DNA from: Actinomycetes bacterium
GTDB taxonomy: Bacteria > Actinomycetota > Actinomycetes > S36-B12 > UBA5976
Direction: 5' to 3'
NCBI GenBank assembly: GCA_021784375.1
Contig: JAJXSV010000004.1
Coordinates: 1-30,032 of the forward strand
Length of the DNA: 30,032 nt
Part shown: in pieces, positions 18,485-27,372 of the stretch
How the letters are laid out: every line of letters starts with the position of its first letter
How positions within the stretch are numbered: position 1 is the stretch's first letter
Made by a program: the position numbers and the translations under genes
The notes under the pieces: generated by a model
Database searches by the model: none
What the model was told of the DNA's origin: nothing
The model's input: the letters and a program-made list of their open reading frames with translations, nothing else

Positions 18485-19177
18485 ATGTCGCCGTTGCTCC
18501 TCCGACTGACGCAGTCGTTGCGCGAGTCGATCGGTGACGTGGCCTTCGGCATGTCTGACGGTGCGGTTTCCGTCGCCGGCCTCGTGTTCGGCGTGGCTGC
18601 GAGCACGGGAAATGTGCACATCGTGCTGCTGGCCGGGGCCACCGGCGCAGTCGCGGGCGCCGTCTCGATGATGGCGGGCACCTACCTCGACGCCCAGTCG
18701 CGCGACCACCGCGCCGATGCGGTGCTCGGCCATGCCGAACGCCGCTTGGCCGACGATCCGGAGCCGTTCCTCCGGCGCGCGCAGGAGCGCTTGCGCGGGC
18801 AGGGCTACGAGCCCGACGAGAGCGCCATGGTCCTCGGCGTGCTGCGGCGCGACGCCCGGGCGCTGCTCGAGCACGTCGTCGCCTACGAGGTGGGCATCGG
18901 CAATGAGCGCGGGGCCGCGCCTTGGACGCATGCCGTGTGGATGTTCGTCGCGGACATCCTCGCCGCCAGTGTCCCCGTGCTCCCGTTCGCGCTCTTCGAC
19001 ATGGACATGGCACGCCTGGTCTCGCTCATCATCACCGGGGCGCTCATGGCCGCGCTGGGCTACGCACGCGGTCGCATCGGCCATGTGAACGTCCTCTGGA
19101 CGATGGCGCAGACGATGACGATCGCCGGTGCGGCTGCACTCGCCGGCGTGGCCATCGGGCACTTCGTGTCGTTGTGA
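18485..19177 (+). CDS. VIT1/CCC1 family transporter
   Basis: 230-residue membrane protein of the vacuolar-iron-transporter (DUF125) family, which moves Fe2+ or Mn2+. The first part has FGMSDGAVSVAGLVFGVAAS and GAVAGAVSMMAGTYLDAQS, the family's conserved first and second helices with polar residues for metal transfer. A charged cytosolic segment (about 70-140, RRxxAQERLRGQGYEPDE) matches the metal-binding hinge, and three hydrophobic helices close the protein (about 150-228). The start is supported by TAGCCT 7 nt upstream. It is convergent with the PIG-L gene across 15 bp. Confidence 0.9.
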   Translation: MSPLLLRLTQSLRESIGDVAFGMSDGAVSVAGLVFGVAASTGNVHIVLLAGATGAVAGAVSMMAGTYLDAQSRDHRADAVLGHAERRLADDPEPFLRRAQERLRGQGYEPDESAMVLGVLRRDARALLEHVVAYEVGIGNERGAAPWTHAVWMFVADILAASVPVLPFALFDMDMARLVSLIITGALMAALGYARGRIGHVNVLWTMAQTMTIAGAAALAGVAIGHFVSL

Positions 19178-19192
19178 CCCCGGTCGGGTCGA

Positions 19193-19987
19193 CTACAGGA
19201 TGGCCGTCGCCCCGGCGTCCGCGCCCCGTTCCACGAAGTACTCGTGCCCGAACCAGCGGCGGTACAACCAGGGTGGCATGGCGAGCAGCAGGCCCACCGT
19301 GCGGGGCACCGAGCCGCCGGAGGCCTGCGACGCGTGCGCGCGCAGGGAGTCACGTTTGATCGCAGCCAGGTGTCGTACGTCCACGGCGCAGGTGATCGCC
19401 TGTCGTGATGAGAAGGCGTCATCGAACATGGTCGGGTCGTAGCGGCGGAAGAAGAGGCGCAGCCAGCTGCCCGCGTGCGCGAGGCGCGCCAGCGGATCGC
19501 GGGGCAGCGTCGCCTCCAGGATGCGCGGGACGCGCGCCACCGCAGCCGCTTCGTAGACGATCTCGTGCACCGCGATGTGATCGGGGTGCCCGTATCCGCC
19601 GTTCGAGTCGTAGCCGACGACGATGGCGGCCGCCTCCTCGCGCAGGATCGCGGCCAGCTTGCGCACGACCTCCTCGCGCGGCGCGTACACCAAGGGCATC
19701 GGTGCATCGGGCTGGGGGAGCACCTCCGCGTTCAACCCCGAGTCGCCGTAGCCCAGCCAGTGCACCGCGGATACCCGCAGGAGTTTCGCGGAGGTCTCGA
19801 GTTCGGCGTGCCGCACCGCGGCCAGGTCACGCCGCATCGCCTGCACGTTGGCGAGACCGGCCGCGCCGTCCGTTGCCACGACGAGCACCACGCGATGCCC
19901 CTGTTGGGCGAGGGCTGCCATGGTCCCCGACGTGAGCAGTGCCTCGTCGTCGGGGTGCGCGTGCACGAAGACGACCGTGTAGGACAT
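19193..19987 (-). CDS. PIG-L family deacetylase
   Basis: 264-residue zinc-dependent N-acetylglucosamine-type deacetylase of the PIG-L/LmbE superfamily. The first zinc motif HAHPDDE is at residues 9-15 and the second, GGYGHPDHIAVHE, about 130-142. Actinobacterial members include MshB and Mca of mycothiol metabolism; this protein cannot be assigned to either by eye. The start at 19987 (MSYTVVFVHAHPDDE) puts the zinc motif where the family has it; an upstream in-frame start would overlap the divergent promoter. CAGACT lies 6 nt upstream of the ATG. It diverges from a GT4 glycosyltransferase, so the two may act on the same glycoconjugate. Confidence 0.9.
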   Translation of the reverse strand: MSYTVVFVHAHPDDEALLTSGTMAALAQQGHRVVLVVATDGAAGLANVQAMRRDLAAVRHAELETSAKLLRVSAVHWLGYGDSGLNAEVLPQPDAPMPLVYAPREEVVRKLAAILREEAAAIVVGYDSNGGYGHPDHIAVHEIVYEAAAVARVPRILEATLPRDPLARLAHAGSWLRLFFRRYDPTMFDDAFSSRQAITCAVDVRHLAAIKRDSLRAHASQASGGSVPRTVGLLLAMPPWLYRRWFGHEYFVERGADAGATAIL

Positions 19988-19993
19988 GGCCCT

Positions 19994-19999
19994 AGTCTG
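19994..19999 (-). promoter_or_regulatory. -10-like element (CAGACT) of the PIG-L gene
   Basis: On the minus strand CAGACT, then AGGGCC, then ATG at 19987. It has C in place of the first T of TANNNT. Confidence 0.4.
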
Positions 20000-20003
20000 C
20001 ACA

Positions 20004-20009
20004 TAGATT
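20004..20009 (+). promoter_or_regulatory. -10 element (TAGATT) of the GT4 gene, leaderless
   Basis: TAGATT, then 6 nt, then ATG at 20016. It is separated by 4 bp from the opposing element of the PIG-L gene. Confidence 0.65.
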
Positions 20010-20015
20010 TCGGTT

Positions 20016-21098
20016 ATGCGCATCGTCCACGTGAGCGACGTCTACCTCCCGCGGCTGGGCGGCATCGAGGTGCAGGTGCGTTCGATCGCGAGTGCGCAGC
20101 ATGCCCGCGGTGACGAGGTCGCAGTCATCACCGCCACGCCGGGAGGCGCGTTCGAGCCCGACGGCATCGAAGTGGTGCGTCTGGACGCGCACCTGCCCTT
20201 CGAGACGCCCATCCACCCGCGTGGCCTCACGCTCATCCGCGAGCAGCTGCGCAGGTTGCAGCCGGACGTCGTGCACATCCACGCGGGCGTGATCTCGCCC
20301 TTCGCCTGGATGGGCATCGCCGCGTCGAGGGACTGGCCGACGGTGGTCACCGTGCATTCCATGTGGACTCCGCTTCAGCAGCAGGCCTTCCGCTTGGCCC
20401 TGCGCGGCGAGCACCATTTCGTCCTCACCTCGGTGAGTACCGTGGCCGCGCAATCAGTGCAGAAGGGCACGTCACTGCCGGTGCTGGTGACCCCCAATGC
20501 CATCGATGCCGCGCCGTGGCGCGCGGTTGCGCCAGTGCCCCACCAGGGGGTCCACATCGTCGCTGCGCTGCGCTTCGCCCCGCGCAAGCGGGCCGTGCAG
20601 CTCGTCTCCATCCTGCGGGAGGCCCGCAGGATGATGCCCGTCGAGGCCTCGGTGCGCGCCACCATCGCCGGCGACGGACCGTTGCTGAACCGGGCCCGCA
20701 GGCAGATCATCGAGGACGGCATCGACTGGGTGGAACTGGTCGGGAGGCTGCCGCGCCCCGAGCTGCCCGCCCTCTATGCGAGTGCCGACATCTTCGTGCA
20801 GCCGACGGCCGCTGAATCCTTCGGGCTGGCTGCACTCGAGGCGCGCGCGGCCGGCCTGGCGGTGGTGGGCCGCACCGGTTCCGGTCTCAGTGAGTTCGTC
20901 CTCGACGGCCTCAACGGGTACCTTCGTGACGACGACAAGGGCCTGGCCCAGGCCCTCGCGAAGCTCGTGGCTGAGCCCGCGGTGCTGCAGCGATTCCGCG
21001 AGTACAACCGGATGTCGCCGCCGATGCATTCCTGGGCCCACGCCATGGAAGCGCTCGACATCGCGTACGCGGCAGCACGGGAACGCCGCCGGGGCTAG
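20016..21098 (+). CDS. glycosyltransferase family 4 protein
   Basis: 360-residue retaining glycosyltransferase of GT4 with the GT-B fold. The N-terminal acceptor domain opens with the Gly-rich loop YLPRLGGIEVQV (about 10-21), and DVVHIHAG follows near residue 85. The donor domain has ALRFAPRKR, GDGPLL, and the E-x7-E motif ESFGLAALE that holds the nucleotide-sugar. Donor and acceptor are unknown; the divergent PIG-L deacetylase suggests a common glycolipid or glycoside pathway. It is about 60-100 residues shorter than typical MshA, so a mycothiol role is not claimed. No membrane segment. Confidence 0.92.
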   Translation: MRIVHVSDVYLPRLGGIEVQVRSIASAQHARGDEVAVITATPGGAFEPDGIEVVRLDAHLPFETPIHPRGLTLIREQLRRLQPDVVHIHAGVISPFAWMGIAASRDWPTVVTVHSMWTPLQQQAFRLALRGEHHFVLTSVSTVAAQSVQKGTSLPVLVTPNAIDAAPWRAVAPVPHQGVHIVAALRFAPRKRAVQLVSILREARRMMPVEASVRATIAGDGPLLNRARRQIIEDGIDWVELVGRLPRPELPALYASADIFVQPTAAESFGLAALEARAAGLAVVGRTGSGLSEFVLDGLNGYLRDDDKGLAQALAKLVAEPAVLQRFREYNRMSPPMHSWAHAMEALDIAYAAARERRRG

Positions 21099-21151
21099 CG
21101 ACCCATGGGCACGGGCCCGCGGCTGGCAGATGGCGGGGCGCGACCCACTCG

Positions 21152-21157
21152 TAGACT
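21152..21157 (+). promoter_or_regulatory. -10 element (TAGACT) of dapF, leaderless
   Basis: TAGACT, then 6 nt, then the GTG start at 21164. The 65-bp gap has no -35 consensus. Confidence 0.7.
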
Positions 21158-21163
21158 GGAGAC

Positions 21164-22012
21164 GTGGGCATTCGCGCGTTCAAGGGCCATGGCACGGGCA
21201 ATGACTTCCTCGTCGTGCCGGAGGGCAATCGTGACTTCCGCGCGGAGGAAGTGGCGCTGCTGTGCGACCGGCACTTCGGTCTCGGTGCCGATGGCCTCAT
21301 CCGCATCGTCCGCACCGCCGACGCCGACGACCCCTTCGTGCGCGCGCAGGCCGCGCAGGCCGAGTGGTTCATGGACTATCGCAACGCCGACGGTTCCGTC
21401 GCGGAGATGTGCGGGAACGGTGTGCGCGTCTTCGTGCATGTGTTGCTTCGCGAGGGCCTGGCGCAGGTCGGCGAGTTCGAGGTCGCGACCCGTGGTGGAG
21501 CACGCCGCGTGCGCATCGCGGGAGTGGGCGAGGACGTCTCGGTGGAGATGGGTGCGGGCACCCCGGAACTGCCGTCGCGCATCACGGTCGCGGAGGGCAC
21601 CTCGTTCCCTGCTTCGGGGATGTACTTCCCCAATCCCCACGCGGTCGTGTTCGTCGACGACCTAGATGATGCAGGCGAGCTCACCTACATCCCCGAATGG
21701 CACCCTGTCGAACGCTACCCCAACGGTGTCAACGTGGAATTCGTGCGCGTCGCCGGACCGCACCACATCCAGCTGCGCGTGCACGAGCGTGGCGTCGGCG
21801 AGACGCTCTCCTGTGGGACCGGCATCTGCGCCGCGGTGACGGTTGCCCGCGACGCCGCTGGCGAGACCGCGGGCGGCACCTGGATCGTCGACATCGAGGG
21901 TGGCACCGTCACCGTGGACATCGATGAGGCGGGCAACACGGTGCTCACCGGCCCGGCGCGCATCGTGGCCGAGGTCGAGATCGATGAGGCCTGGCTCGAG
22001 GCCAACGCGTGA
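21164..22012 (+). CDS. dapF: diaminopimelate epimerase
   Basis: 282-residue enzyme interconverting LL- and meso-diaminopimelate for peptidoglycan and lysine. The two catalytic cysteines are Cys83 in EMCGNGVR and Cys217 in LSCGTG, one in each pseudo-symmetric half. GTGNDFL near residue 10 and GADGLI near 41 are also conserved. The GTG start is supported by both homology and TAGACT 6 nt upstream. The TGA overlaps the hflX GTG by 4 nt, and hflX in turn overlaps the helicase gene, giving a three-gene operon from one leaderless promoter. Confidence 0.97.
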   Translation: MGIRAFKGHGTGNDFLVVPEGNRDFRAEEVALLCDRHFGLGADGLIRIVRTADADDPFVRAQAAQAEWFMDYRNADGSVAEMCGNGVRVFVHVLLREGLAQVGEFEVATRGGARRVRIAGVGEDVSVEMGAGTPELPSRITVAEGTSFPASGMYFPNPHAVVFVDDLDDAGELTYIPEWHPVERYPNGVNVEFVRVAGPHHIQLRVHERGVGETLSCGTGICAAVTVARDAAGETAGGTWIVDIEGGTVTVDIDEAGNTVLTGPARIVAEVEIDEAWLEANA

Positions 22013-23403
22013 CGAAGCGCGAGGACTGGGAGTTCGACGACTCCACCGGCGCCTTCGAACTCGAGGAGCGGCAGGCGCTGCGCCGGGTCGAGGGCATCTC
22101 CACTGAACTCGAGGACATCAGCGAGGCGGAGTACCGACAACTGCGCCTGGAGCGCGTGGTGCTCGTGGGCGTCTGGACGCAGGGGAGCGCGAAGGACGTC
22201 GAGCGCTCGATGGCGGAGCTCGCGCGGCTGGCCGAGACAGCAGGCTCCACGGTGCTGGAGGCGCTCATCCAGCGGCGCGATGCGCCGGATCCCGCGACCT
22301 TCATCGGTTCCGGCAAGGTGGTGGAACTGCGTGAGGCCGTGCGTGCGAATCGCGCCGACACGGTGATCTGTGACGGGGACCTCGCTCCGTCGCAACTGCG
22401 GCAGCTTGAGGAGCAGCTGAAGGTCAAGGTCGTCGATCGCACCTGGCTCATCCTCGACATCTTCGCGCAGCATGCGCGATCGCGTGAGGGCAAGGCGCAG
22501 GTCACACTGGCGCAGATGCAGTACCTGTTGCCACGCCTGCGTGGATGGGGCGATGCCCTGTCGCGCCAGGCGGGCGGCATCGGTACGCGCGGGGTCGGCG
22601 AGACCAAGATCGAACTGGATCGCCGTCGTATCCGCGACCAGATCGCGAGCATCCGTCGCGAGTTGAAGGACATGAAGCGCACACGCGACGTGCAGCGGCA
22701 ATCGCGCCGACGCTCGGGCGTGCCGCAGGTGGCGATCGCCGGCTACACCAACGCGGGCAAGTCCTCGTTGCTCAACCGCCTGACGAACGCCGGCGTGCTC
22801 GTCGAGAACGCGTTGTTCGCCACTCTCGATCCGACGGTGCGCAAGGCGCGCACCCCGTCCGGGCGCGAGATCACCCTGGCCGACACCGTCGGCTTCGTGC
22901 GCCACCTGCCCCATCAACTGGTGGAGGCATTCCGCTCGACCCTCGAGGAGGTGTCGCAGGCGGACCTCATCGTGCACGTCGTCGACGGAAGCGACGAGGA
23001 TCCGGAAGGCCAGATCGGCGCAGTGCGCGAAGTGCTGTCGGAGATCGAGGCGGCCAAGGTGCCGGAACTCATCGTCGTCAACAAGGCCGACATCGCCGAT
23101 GAGGTGGCATTGGCGCGCCTGCTGCAGCGCGAGCGCAACGCCGTGGTCGTGTCAGCGAAGACCGGTGAGGGCATCGAGGAGCTGCTCGCAGCGATCGACC
23201 GCATGCTCCCGGGACCCACCATCGAAGTGCGCGCGCTCGTGCCGTACACGCGTGGCGACCTGGTGAGCCGTGTCCTCTCCGACGGCGTGGTTTTCGAGCG
23301 CGAGCACCGTGACGAGGGGACCTACCTGCATGCGAAGGTCGACGCGGAGCTGGCTGCGGGACTCGCGGAGTTCATGGTGAAGCAGAGCGGCACCAACGCA
23401 TGA
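22009..23403 (+). CDS. hflX: GTPase HflX
   Basis: 464-residue ribosome-binding GTPase that splits stalled 70S and 100S ribosomes. It has the long N-terminal HflX domain (ATFIGSGKVVEL near 96 and LILDIFAQHARSREGKAQVELAQ-type sequence near 147), a glycine-rich linker GGIGTRGVGETKIE, and a coiled arm. The G domain has P-loop GYTNAGKS (245-252), DTVGFVRHLP (G3) and NKAD (G4). GTG start overlapping the dapF TGA. Next to dapF in many actinobacteria. Confidence 0.96.
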   Translation: MTKREDWEFDDSTGAFELEERQALRRVEGISTELEDISEAEYRQLRLERVVLVGVWTQGSAKDVERSMAELARLAETAGSTVLEALIQRRDAPDPATFIGSGKVVELREAVRANRADTVICDGDLAPSQLRQLEEQLKVKVVDRTWLILDIFAQHARSREGKAQVTLAQMQYLLPRLRGWGDALSRQAGGIGTRGVGETKIELDRRRIRDQIASIRRELKDMKRTRDVQRQSRRRSGVPQVAIAGYTNAGKSSLLNRLTNAGVLVENALFATLDPTVRKARTPSGREITLADTVGFVRHLPHQLVEAFRSTLEEVSQADLIVHVVDGSDEDPEGQIGAVREVLSEIEAAKVPELIVVNKADIADEVALARLLQRERNAVVVSAKTGEGIEELLAAIDRMLPGPTIEVRALVPYTRGDLVSRVLSDGVVFEREHRDEGTYLHAKVDAELAAGLAEFMVKQSGTNA

Positions 23404-25466
23404 GCCTGCTTGATGAGGCGCTCGATGCGGTGGTCCTCGACCTCGGCGGTGAGCGTCGCGACGGGCAGCGTGCCATGGCGCACGCCGTGGAGCAGGCGAT
23501 GGCCACGCGCGAGCACCTGCTCGTGCAGGCAGGCACGGGCACCGGCAAGTCTGTGGCGTACCTCGTGCCAGCCATCCTGCGTGCGCTGGACCGCCACGAG
23601 ACGGTCATCATCTCGACGGCAACCCTTGCCCTGCAACGGCAATTGGTCGGTCGCGACCTGCCACGCATCACCGCCGCGATGGCGCCCCTGGTCGGTCGCA
23701 CGCCCACCTTCGCGGTCGCCAAGGGCCGTCACAACTACGTCTGCAAGGCGCGCCTGAATGCCGACTTCTCGATGCCGGACGAGGACGACGAGGCAGCGGC
23801 GCTCTTCGCGGCACCGACGACGAAGTTGGGCCGTGAGGCCAAGCGCGTTCGGACCTGGGCGTTCATCACGGAGACGGGTGACCGCGAGGACCTCGAACCG
23901 GCACCCGACGCGCGCGTCTGGCGCGCGCTGTCCGTGAGCGGCAATGAGTGCATCGGCGCGACCAAGTGTCCCTACGGCGACGAGTGCTTCACCGAGAAGG
24001 TGCGCAGCGATGCGGCGAACGCCGACATCGTCGTCACCAACCACGCCATGCTCGTGATCCATGCGCTCACCGGGCACCCGCTGTTGCCCGAGCACGAGGT
24101 GGTGATCGTCGACGAGGGCCACGACCTGGCCGACAGCGTCACCAACCAGGCCACGGAGATGCTCACCGCGGGCATGGTGGAGCGCGCCGCAGGGCGGTGC
24201 CGCCGACTCATCGACGCCGACATCGTGGGCCTGCTCGAGGACGCCGCGGACAGCCTCTCCCTGCTCTTCAACGAGATCGCCAAGCCCTGGCCGCAACGTG
24301 TGGCCCGTGATGTGGAGCATGAGCAACTGCTCGCGCAGTCGGTGCTCGTGCCGGCGCTCACCATGATCCGGGACGCCGCGAACAATGCCCTGGTGGCCCT
24401 GGCGGCCGTATCCAAGGGTGATGCCGATGCGGCGACCGACATCCAGGCGGAACGGCTGCGCGCCCGCGTGGCGGTCACCGAGGTGCATGACGTGGCGGGA
24501 CGGCTGCTGTCGTTGAAGGACCAGGACGTGGCCTGGCTCGATCGCGCGGAGGGTCGTGCGCCGTCGATGTATGTCGCCCCACTCACCGTGAGTGGGCTGC
24601 TCGCGGAGACGTTGTTCGGGGACAAGACGGTCATCGTCACCAGCGCCACGCTGTCCCTCGGTGGCGACTTCGACGCCATTGCGCGGGCCCTGGGTCTGCG
24701 CGCGGAGCCGCGCGCGCTCAACCCCGACGCCTTCCACGAGGATCCCGACGAGGAACTGGAGGCCGACACCCCGGACACCATGGGGTGGACGTCGCTCGAT
24801 GTCGGCACACCCTTCGACCCTGCCAAGCAGGGGATGCTCTACGTGGCATCGCACCTGGCGCCACCCGGCCGTGATGGCACCTCGCTCGAGCAGTTGGACG
24901 AGCTGCGGCAACTCGTGGAGGCCAGCGGCGGCCGCGCGCTCGCCCTGTTCTCGTCGTGGCGCGCCGTCGACGCCGCGGAGGCGGTGCTGCAGCCCGCGTG
25001 CGCCTCCCTGGGCGTGCAACTATTGGTGCAGCGCCGGGGCGTGGCAGTGAGCGATCTGGTGAAGCGCTTCGCCGCCGATGAGACGAGTGTCCTGCTGGGC
25101 ACGCTCTCGCTCTGGCAGGGCGTCGATGTGCCGGGTGACTCCTGCAGTCTGGTGGTCATCGACCGCATCCCCTTCCCGCGGCCGGACGATCCACTGCACG
25201 CCGCCCGCCAGTCCCGCGTCGATGCCGCCGGCGGCAGCGGCTTCATGGCGGTGGCCGTGCCCCGGGCGGCGCTGCTGCTCGCGCAGGGCGCCGGACGGCT
25301 CATCCGCTCGCAGCGGGACCGCGGTGTGGTGGCCGTGCTGGACTCACGCCTGGCGACAGCACGCTACGGCGCCTTCCTGCGCCGGTCCATGCCGCCCTTT
25401 TACGCCACGCAGGACCGGGACGTCGTCCTCAGCTCGCTGCGCCGGCTCTCCGAATCCCGGCCCTGA
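23400..25466 (+). CDS. DinG-family ATP-dependent DNA helicase
   Basis: 688-residue superfamily 2 helicase of the XPD/DinG type. Walker A is AGTGTGKS (44-51) and the Walker B box reads DEGH (238-241) instead of DEAH. An iron-sulfur cluster is predicted from Cys115, Cys184, Cys190 and Cys196 in the expected insert between motifs Ia and II. Motifs TSATLS (near 415) and QGAGRLIRSQRDRG (motif VI) complete the core. DinG helicases resolve R-loops, G-quadruplexes and transcription-replication conflicts and move 5' to 3'. ATG overlaps the hflX TGA by 4 nt. It ends 2 bp before the convergent SulP gene. Confidence 0.93.
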   Translation: MSLLDEALDAVVLDLGGERRDGQRAMAHAVEQAMATREHLLVQAGTGTGKSVAYLVPAILRALDRHETVIISTATLALQRQLVGRDLPRITAAMAPLVGRTPTFAVAKGRHNYVCKARLNADFSMPDEDDEAAALFAAPTTKLGREAKRVRTWAFITETGDREDLEPAPDARVWRALSVSGNECIGATKCPYGDECFTEKVRSDAANADIVVTNHAMLVIHALTGHPLLPEHEVVIVDEGHDLADSVTNQATEMLTAGMVERAAGRCRRLIDADIVGLLEDAADSLSLLFNEIAKPWPQRVARDVEHEQLLAQSVLVPALTMIRDAANNALVALAAVSKGDADAATDIQAERLRARVAVTEVHDVAGRLLSLKDQDVAWLDRAEGRAPSMYVAPLTVSGLLAETLFGDKTVIVTSATLSLGGDFDAIARALGLRAEPRALNPDAFHEDPDEELEADTPDTMGWTSLDVGTPFDPAKQGMLYVASHLAPPGRDGTSLEQLDELRQLVEASGGRALALFSSWRAVDAAEAVLQPACASLGVQLLVQRRGVAVSDLVKRFAADETSVLLGTLSLWQGVDVPGDSCSLVVIDRIPFPRPDDPLHAARQSRVDAAGGSGFMAVAVPRAALLLAQGAGRLIRSQRDRGVVAVLDSRLATARYGAFLRRSMPPFYATQDRDVVLSSLRRLSESRP

Positions 25467-25468
25467 CC

Positions 25469-27247
25469 TCAGCGCGAGAAGTACTGCCTGCGTCCAGCCC
25501 GACGCCGACTCCGCTTGCGCAACGTCTCCTCGAGGGACTCGGCCGAGCGCAGGGGTTCGGCACTGCGCAGCTTGCGATTGGGGATCTTCACCTTGGGGCT
25601 GTCGGGGTCACGCTTGTATGCGAGCACCGCAGCAGGAAGCGTCGGGTACATGTGTTCCTCGCCGATGACCTCGGCCGTGCCGTAGCGTCGCATGGGCACG
25701 AGCAGGTCGTGCTTCACGCGCGCCAGGGCCACGTGCACGCCTCGATCGCGCAGCACGCCCACGACCTCACTGAGCGCATCAAGGCCGGTGGAGTCCACCT
25801 CGACGTTGGCCTCCATGTTGAGCACCAGCCAGCGGACATCCGCCCCTGCGGCGGCATCGAGTGTCTTGGCGTAGAAGTCGTTGGCATTGCCGAAGAACAG
25901 CGGTGCGTCGTACCGGAACACCACGAGGCCGGGGATCTGCTCGGCTTCCGGGTAGTCGTCCACGTCATGCATGCCGGGCATGCCCGGAACGAACCCCAGC
26001 ACGGCGTCGTGCGGCCGTGACAGGCGCTTGATGAGCTCCACGACGCTCAGGGCCACCGCGATGATGATGCCGGGGAGCAGGCCCAACAGGAGCACTGCGA
26101 TCGCGCAGGCGATGCCGCTCCAGGCCTCGCCGGCTCGCAACCGGAGCACGGAGCGCCAACTCGGCAGGTCCACCAGGGTGACAGCGGCGTAGATGATGAT
26201 GCCGGCGAGGGCCGCCTCGGGGATGTGCGCGAGCAACGACCCCGCGAGGAGCGGCGCGATGATGACGCAGGCCGCGACGACCCACGAGTAGTGCCGCGTG
26301 ACGGCGCCGCTCATGCGCGCGATCGCGCTCCGCGTGTTCGACGCGCTCACCGGGTAGCCACCGGCCAGGCCGGTCGCGAGGGTGGCCACGGCCAGTGCGG
26401 CCAACTCACGGTTGGCGTCGACGCGATCGCCCTCCGAGAAGGCACGCGCCGTGATCATGACGTTCGTGTACGCGATGATCGCGATGGAGGTGGCGACGAC
26501 GACCAGGTCGCCCAGCATGTTCAAGGGGAGGCCGCCGAACTGCGGCGCCTGCCAGCGCGTGCTCACGCTGCCGATGACGGGCACGTCACTGTGGTAGCCC
26601 ACGACGATGGCCAGCGCGAGCGCCACCAGCGCTGCCGGGATGCGCGGAGCCTTGCGCCCGGTCACCCAGATGAGCGCCGCCGTTCCCAACCCCACGGTCA
26701 GCGCCAGGGGGCTGATGTACGCGTGCTGGCTGGATTGCCAGAGCGTCGTCAGGTCGGTGCCGTCCAGGGCGGAGCCGGTGATCGTGCCCAGTTGGCCCAG
26801 CACCATGCGCACGGCAATGCCGGTGAGGTAGCCCAGCAGCACCGGCTTGCTCAGGAGGTCGGCGAGGAAGCCGGCCTTGAACAGCCAGGCCGTGGCCAGG
26901 GCCACGCTCACGAGCAACGAGGTGACCCCCAGTGCCGCCGCGATGGGGACGTGGTAGCGCGCCGCCACCGGCGCCACTGAACTCGCGGCCATCATGGCCA
27001 CCGAGACCTCGGGACCGAGGCTCAGCAGTCGGTGTCGACCGACGATGGGGTAGGCAAGCAGGGGAACCGCGGCCAGGGCCAGTCCGGGGCCGGCGCCGAT
27101 TCCCACCAGGTCGCCGTAGGCCATGGCCTGGGGGATCATGTAGGAGCCCACGGCGAGGCCGGCAGCCAGGTCGCGGCCAGGGCCGTCGTTGAACGGGGAA
27201 GGCACTCGACGGGACAGCCACGACGCACGAACGGCGTTGTCCGCCAT
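25469..27247 (-). CDS. SulP family anion transporter with STAS domain
   Basis: 592-residue SLC26/SulP-type membrane transporter. The transport domain (about 20-405) has the family's first signature GLAVGSYMIPQAMAYGDLVG and 10-14 hydrophobic helices; the cytosolic STAS domain follows (about 430-530, VVFRYDAPLFFGNANDFY, and the conserved VDSTGLDAL loop). A basic tail rich in Arg/Lys/Ser ends the protein. Substrates of the family include sulfate, bicarbonate and dicarboxylates; this one cannot be named. ATG at 27247 is chosen because TACAGT lies 6 nt upstream; longer in-frame starts would begin inside the lexA terminator region. Confidence 0.92.
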   Translation of the reverse strand: MADNAVRASWLSRRVPSPFNDGPGRDLAAGLAVGSYMIPQAMAYGDLVGIGAGPGLALAAVPLLAYPIVGRHRLLSLGPEVSVAMMAASSVAPVAARYHVPIAAALGVTSLLVSVALATAWLFKAGFLADLLSKPVLLGYLTGIAVRMVLGQLGTITGSALDGTDLTTLWQSSQHAYISPLALTVGLGTAALIWVTGRKAPRIPAALVALALAIVVGYHSDVPVIGSVSTRWQAPQFGGLPLNMLGDLVVVATSIAIIAYTNVMITARAFSEGDRVDANRELAALAVATLATGLAGGYPVSASNTRSAIARMSGAVTRHYSWVVAACVIIAPLLAGSLLAHIPEAALAGIIIYAAVTLVDLPSWRSVLRLRAGEAWSGIACAIAVLLLGLLPGIIIAVALSVVELIKRLSRPHDAVLGFVPGMPGMHDVDDYPEAEQIPGLVVFRYDAPLFFGNANDFYAKTLDAAAGADVRWLVLNMEANVEVDSTGLDALSEVVGVLRDRGVHVALARVKHDLLVPMRRYGTAEVIGEEHMYPTLPAAVLAYKRDPDSPKVKIPNRKLRSAEPLRSAESLEETLRKRSRRRAGRRQYFSR

Positions 27248-27253
27248 CGTGGC

Positions 27254-27259
27254 ACTGTA
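27254..27259 (-). promoter_or_regulatory. -10 element (TACAGT) of the SulP gene, leaderless
   Basis: On the minus strand TACAGT, then GCCACG, then ATG at 27247. Confidence 0.65.
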
Positions 27260-27301
27260 GGGCGGCCTCGCTGGCTCTGCTCCTCGCGCCCGTCGTACGG
27301 C

Positions 27302-27331
27302 CGGCACGCTGCGTCCAACGGCGCCGTGCCG
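27302..27331 (-). terminator. terminator of lexA
   Basis: CGGCACG (27302-27308) pairs with CGTGCCG (27325-27331); GCG/CGC extends the stem after a 2-nt bulge. It lies 41 nt beyond the lexA stop. Confidence 0.65.
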
Positions 27332-27372
27332 TGGGCTCCACGCCGCCTGGCTGGGCCCTGGGCAGTGGGCTG

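Noticed and set aside
19193..21098. PIG-L/GT4 pair as mshB/mshA of mycothiol synthesis
   Set aside because: The pairing is suggestive, but the glycosyltransferase is clearly shorter than usual MshA and neither protein shows family-specific residues I can verify by eye.
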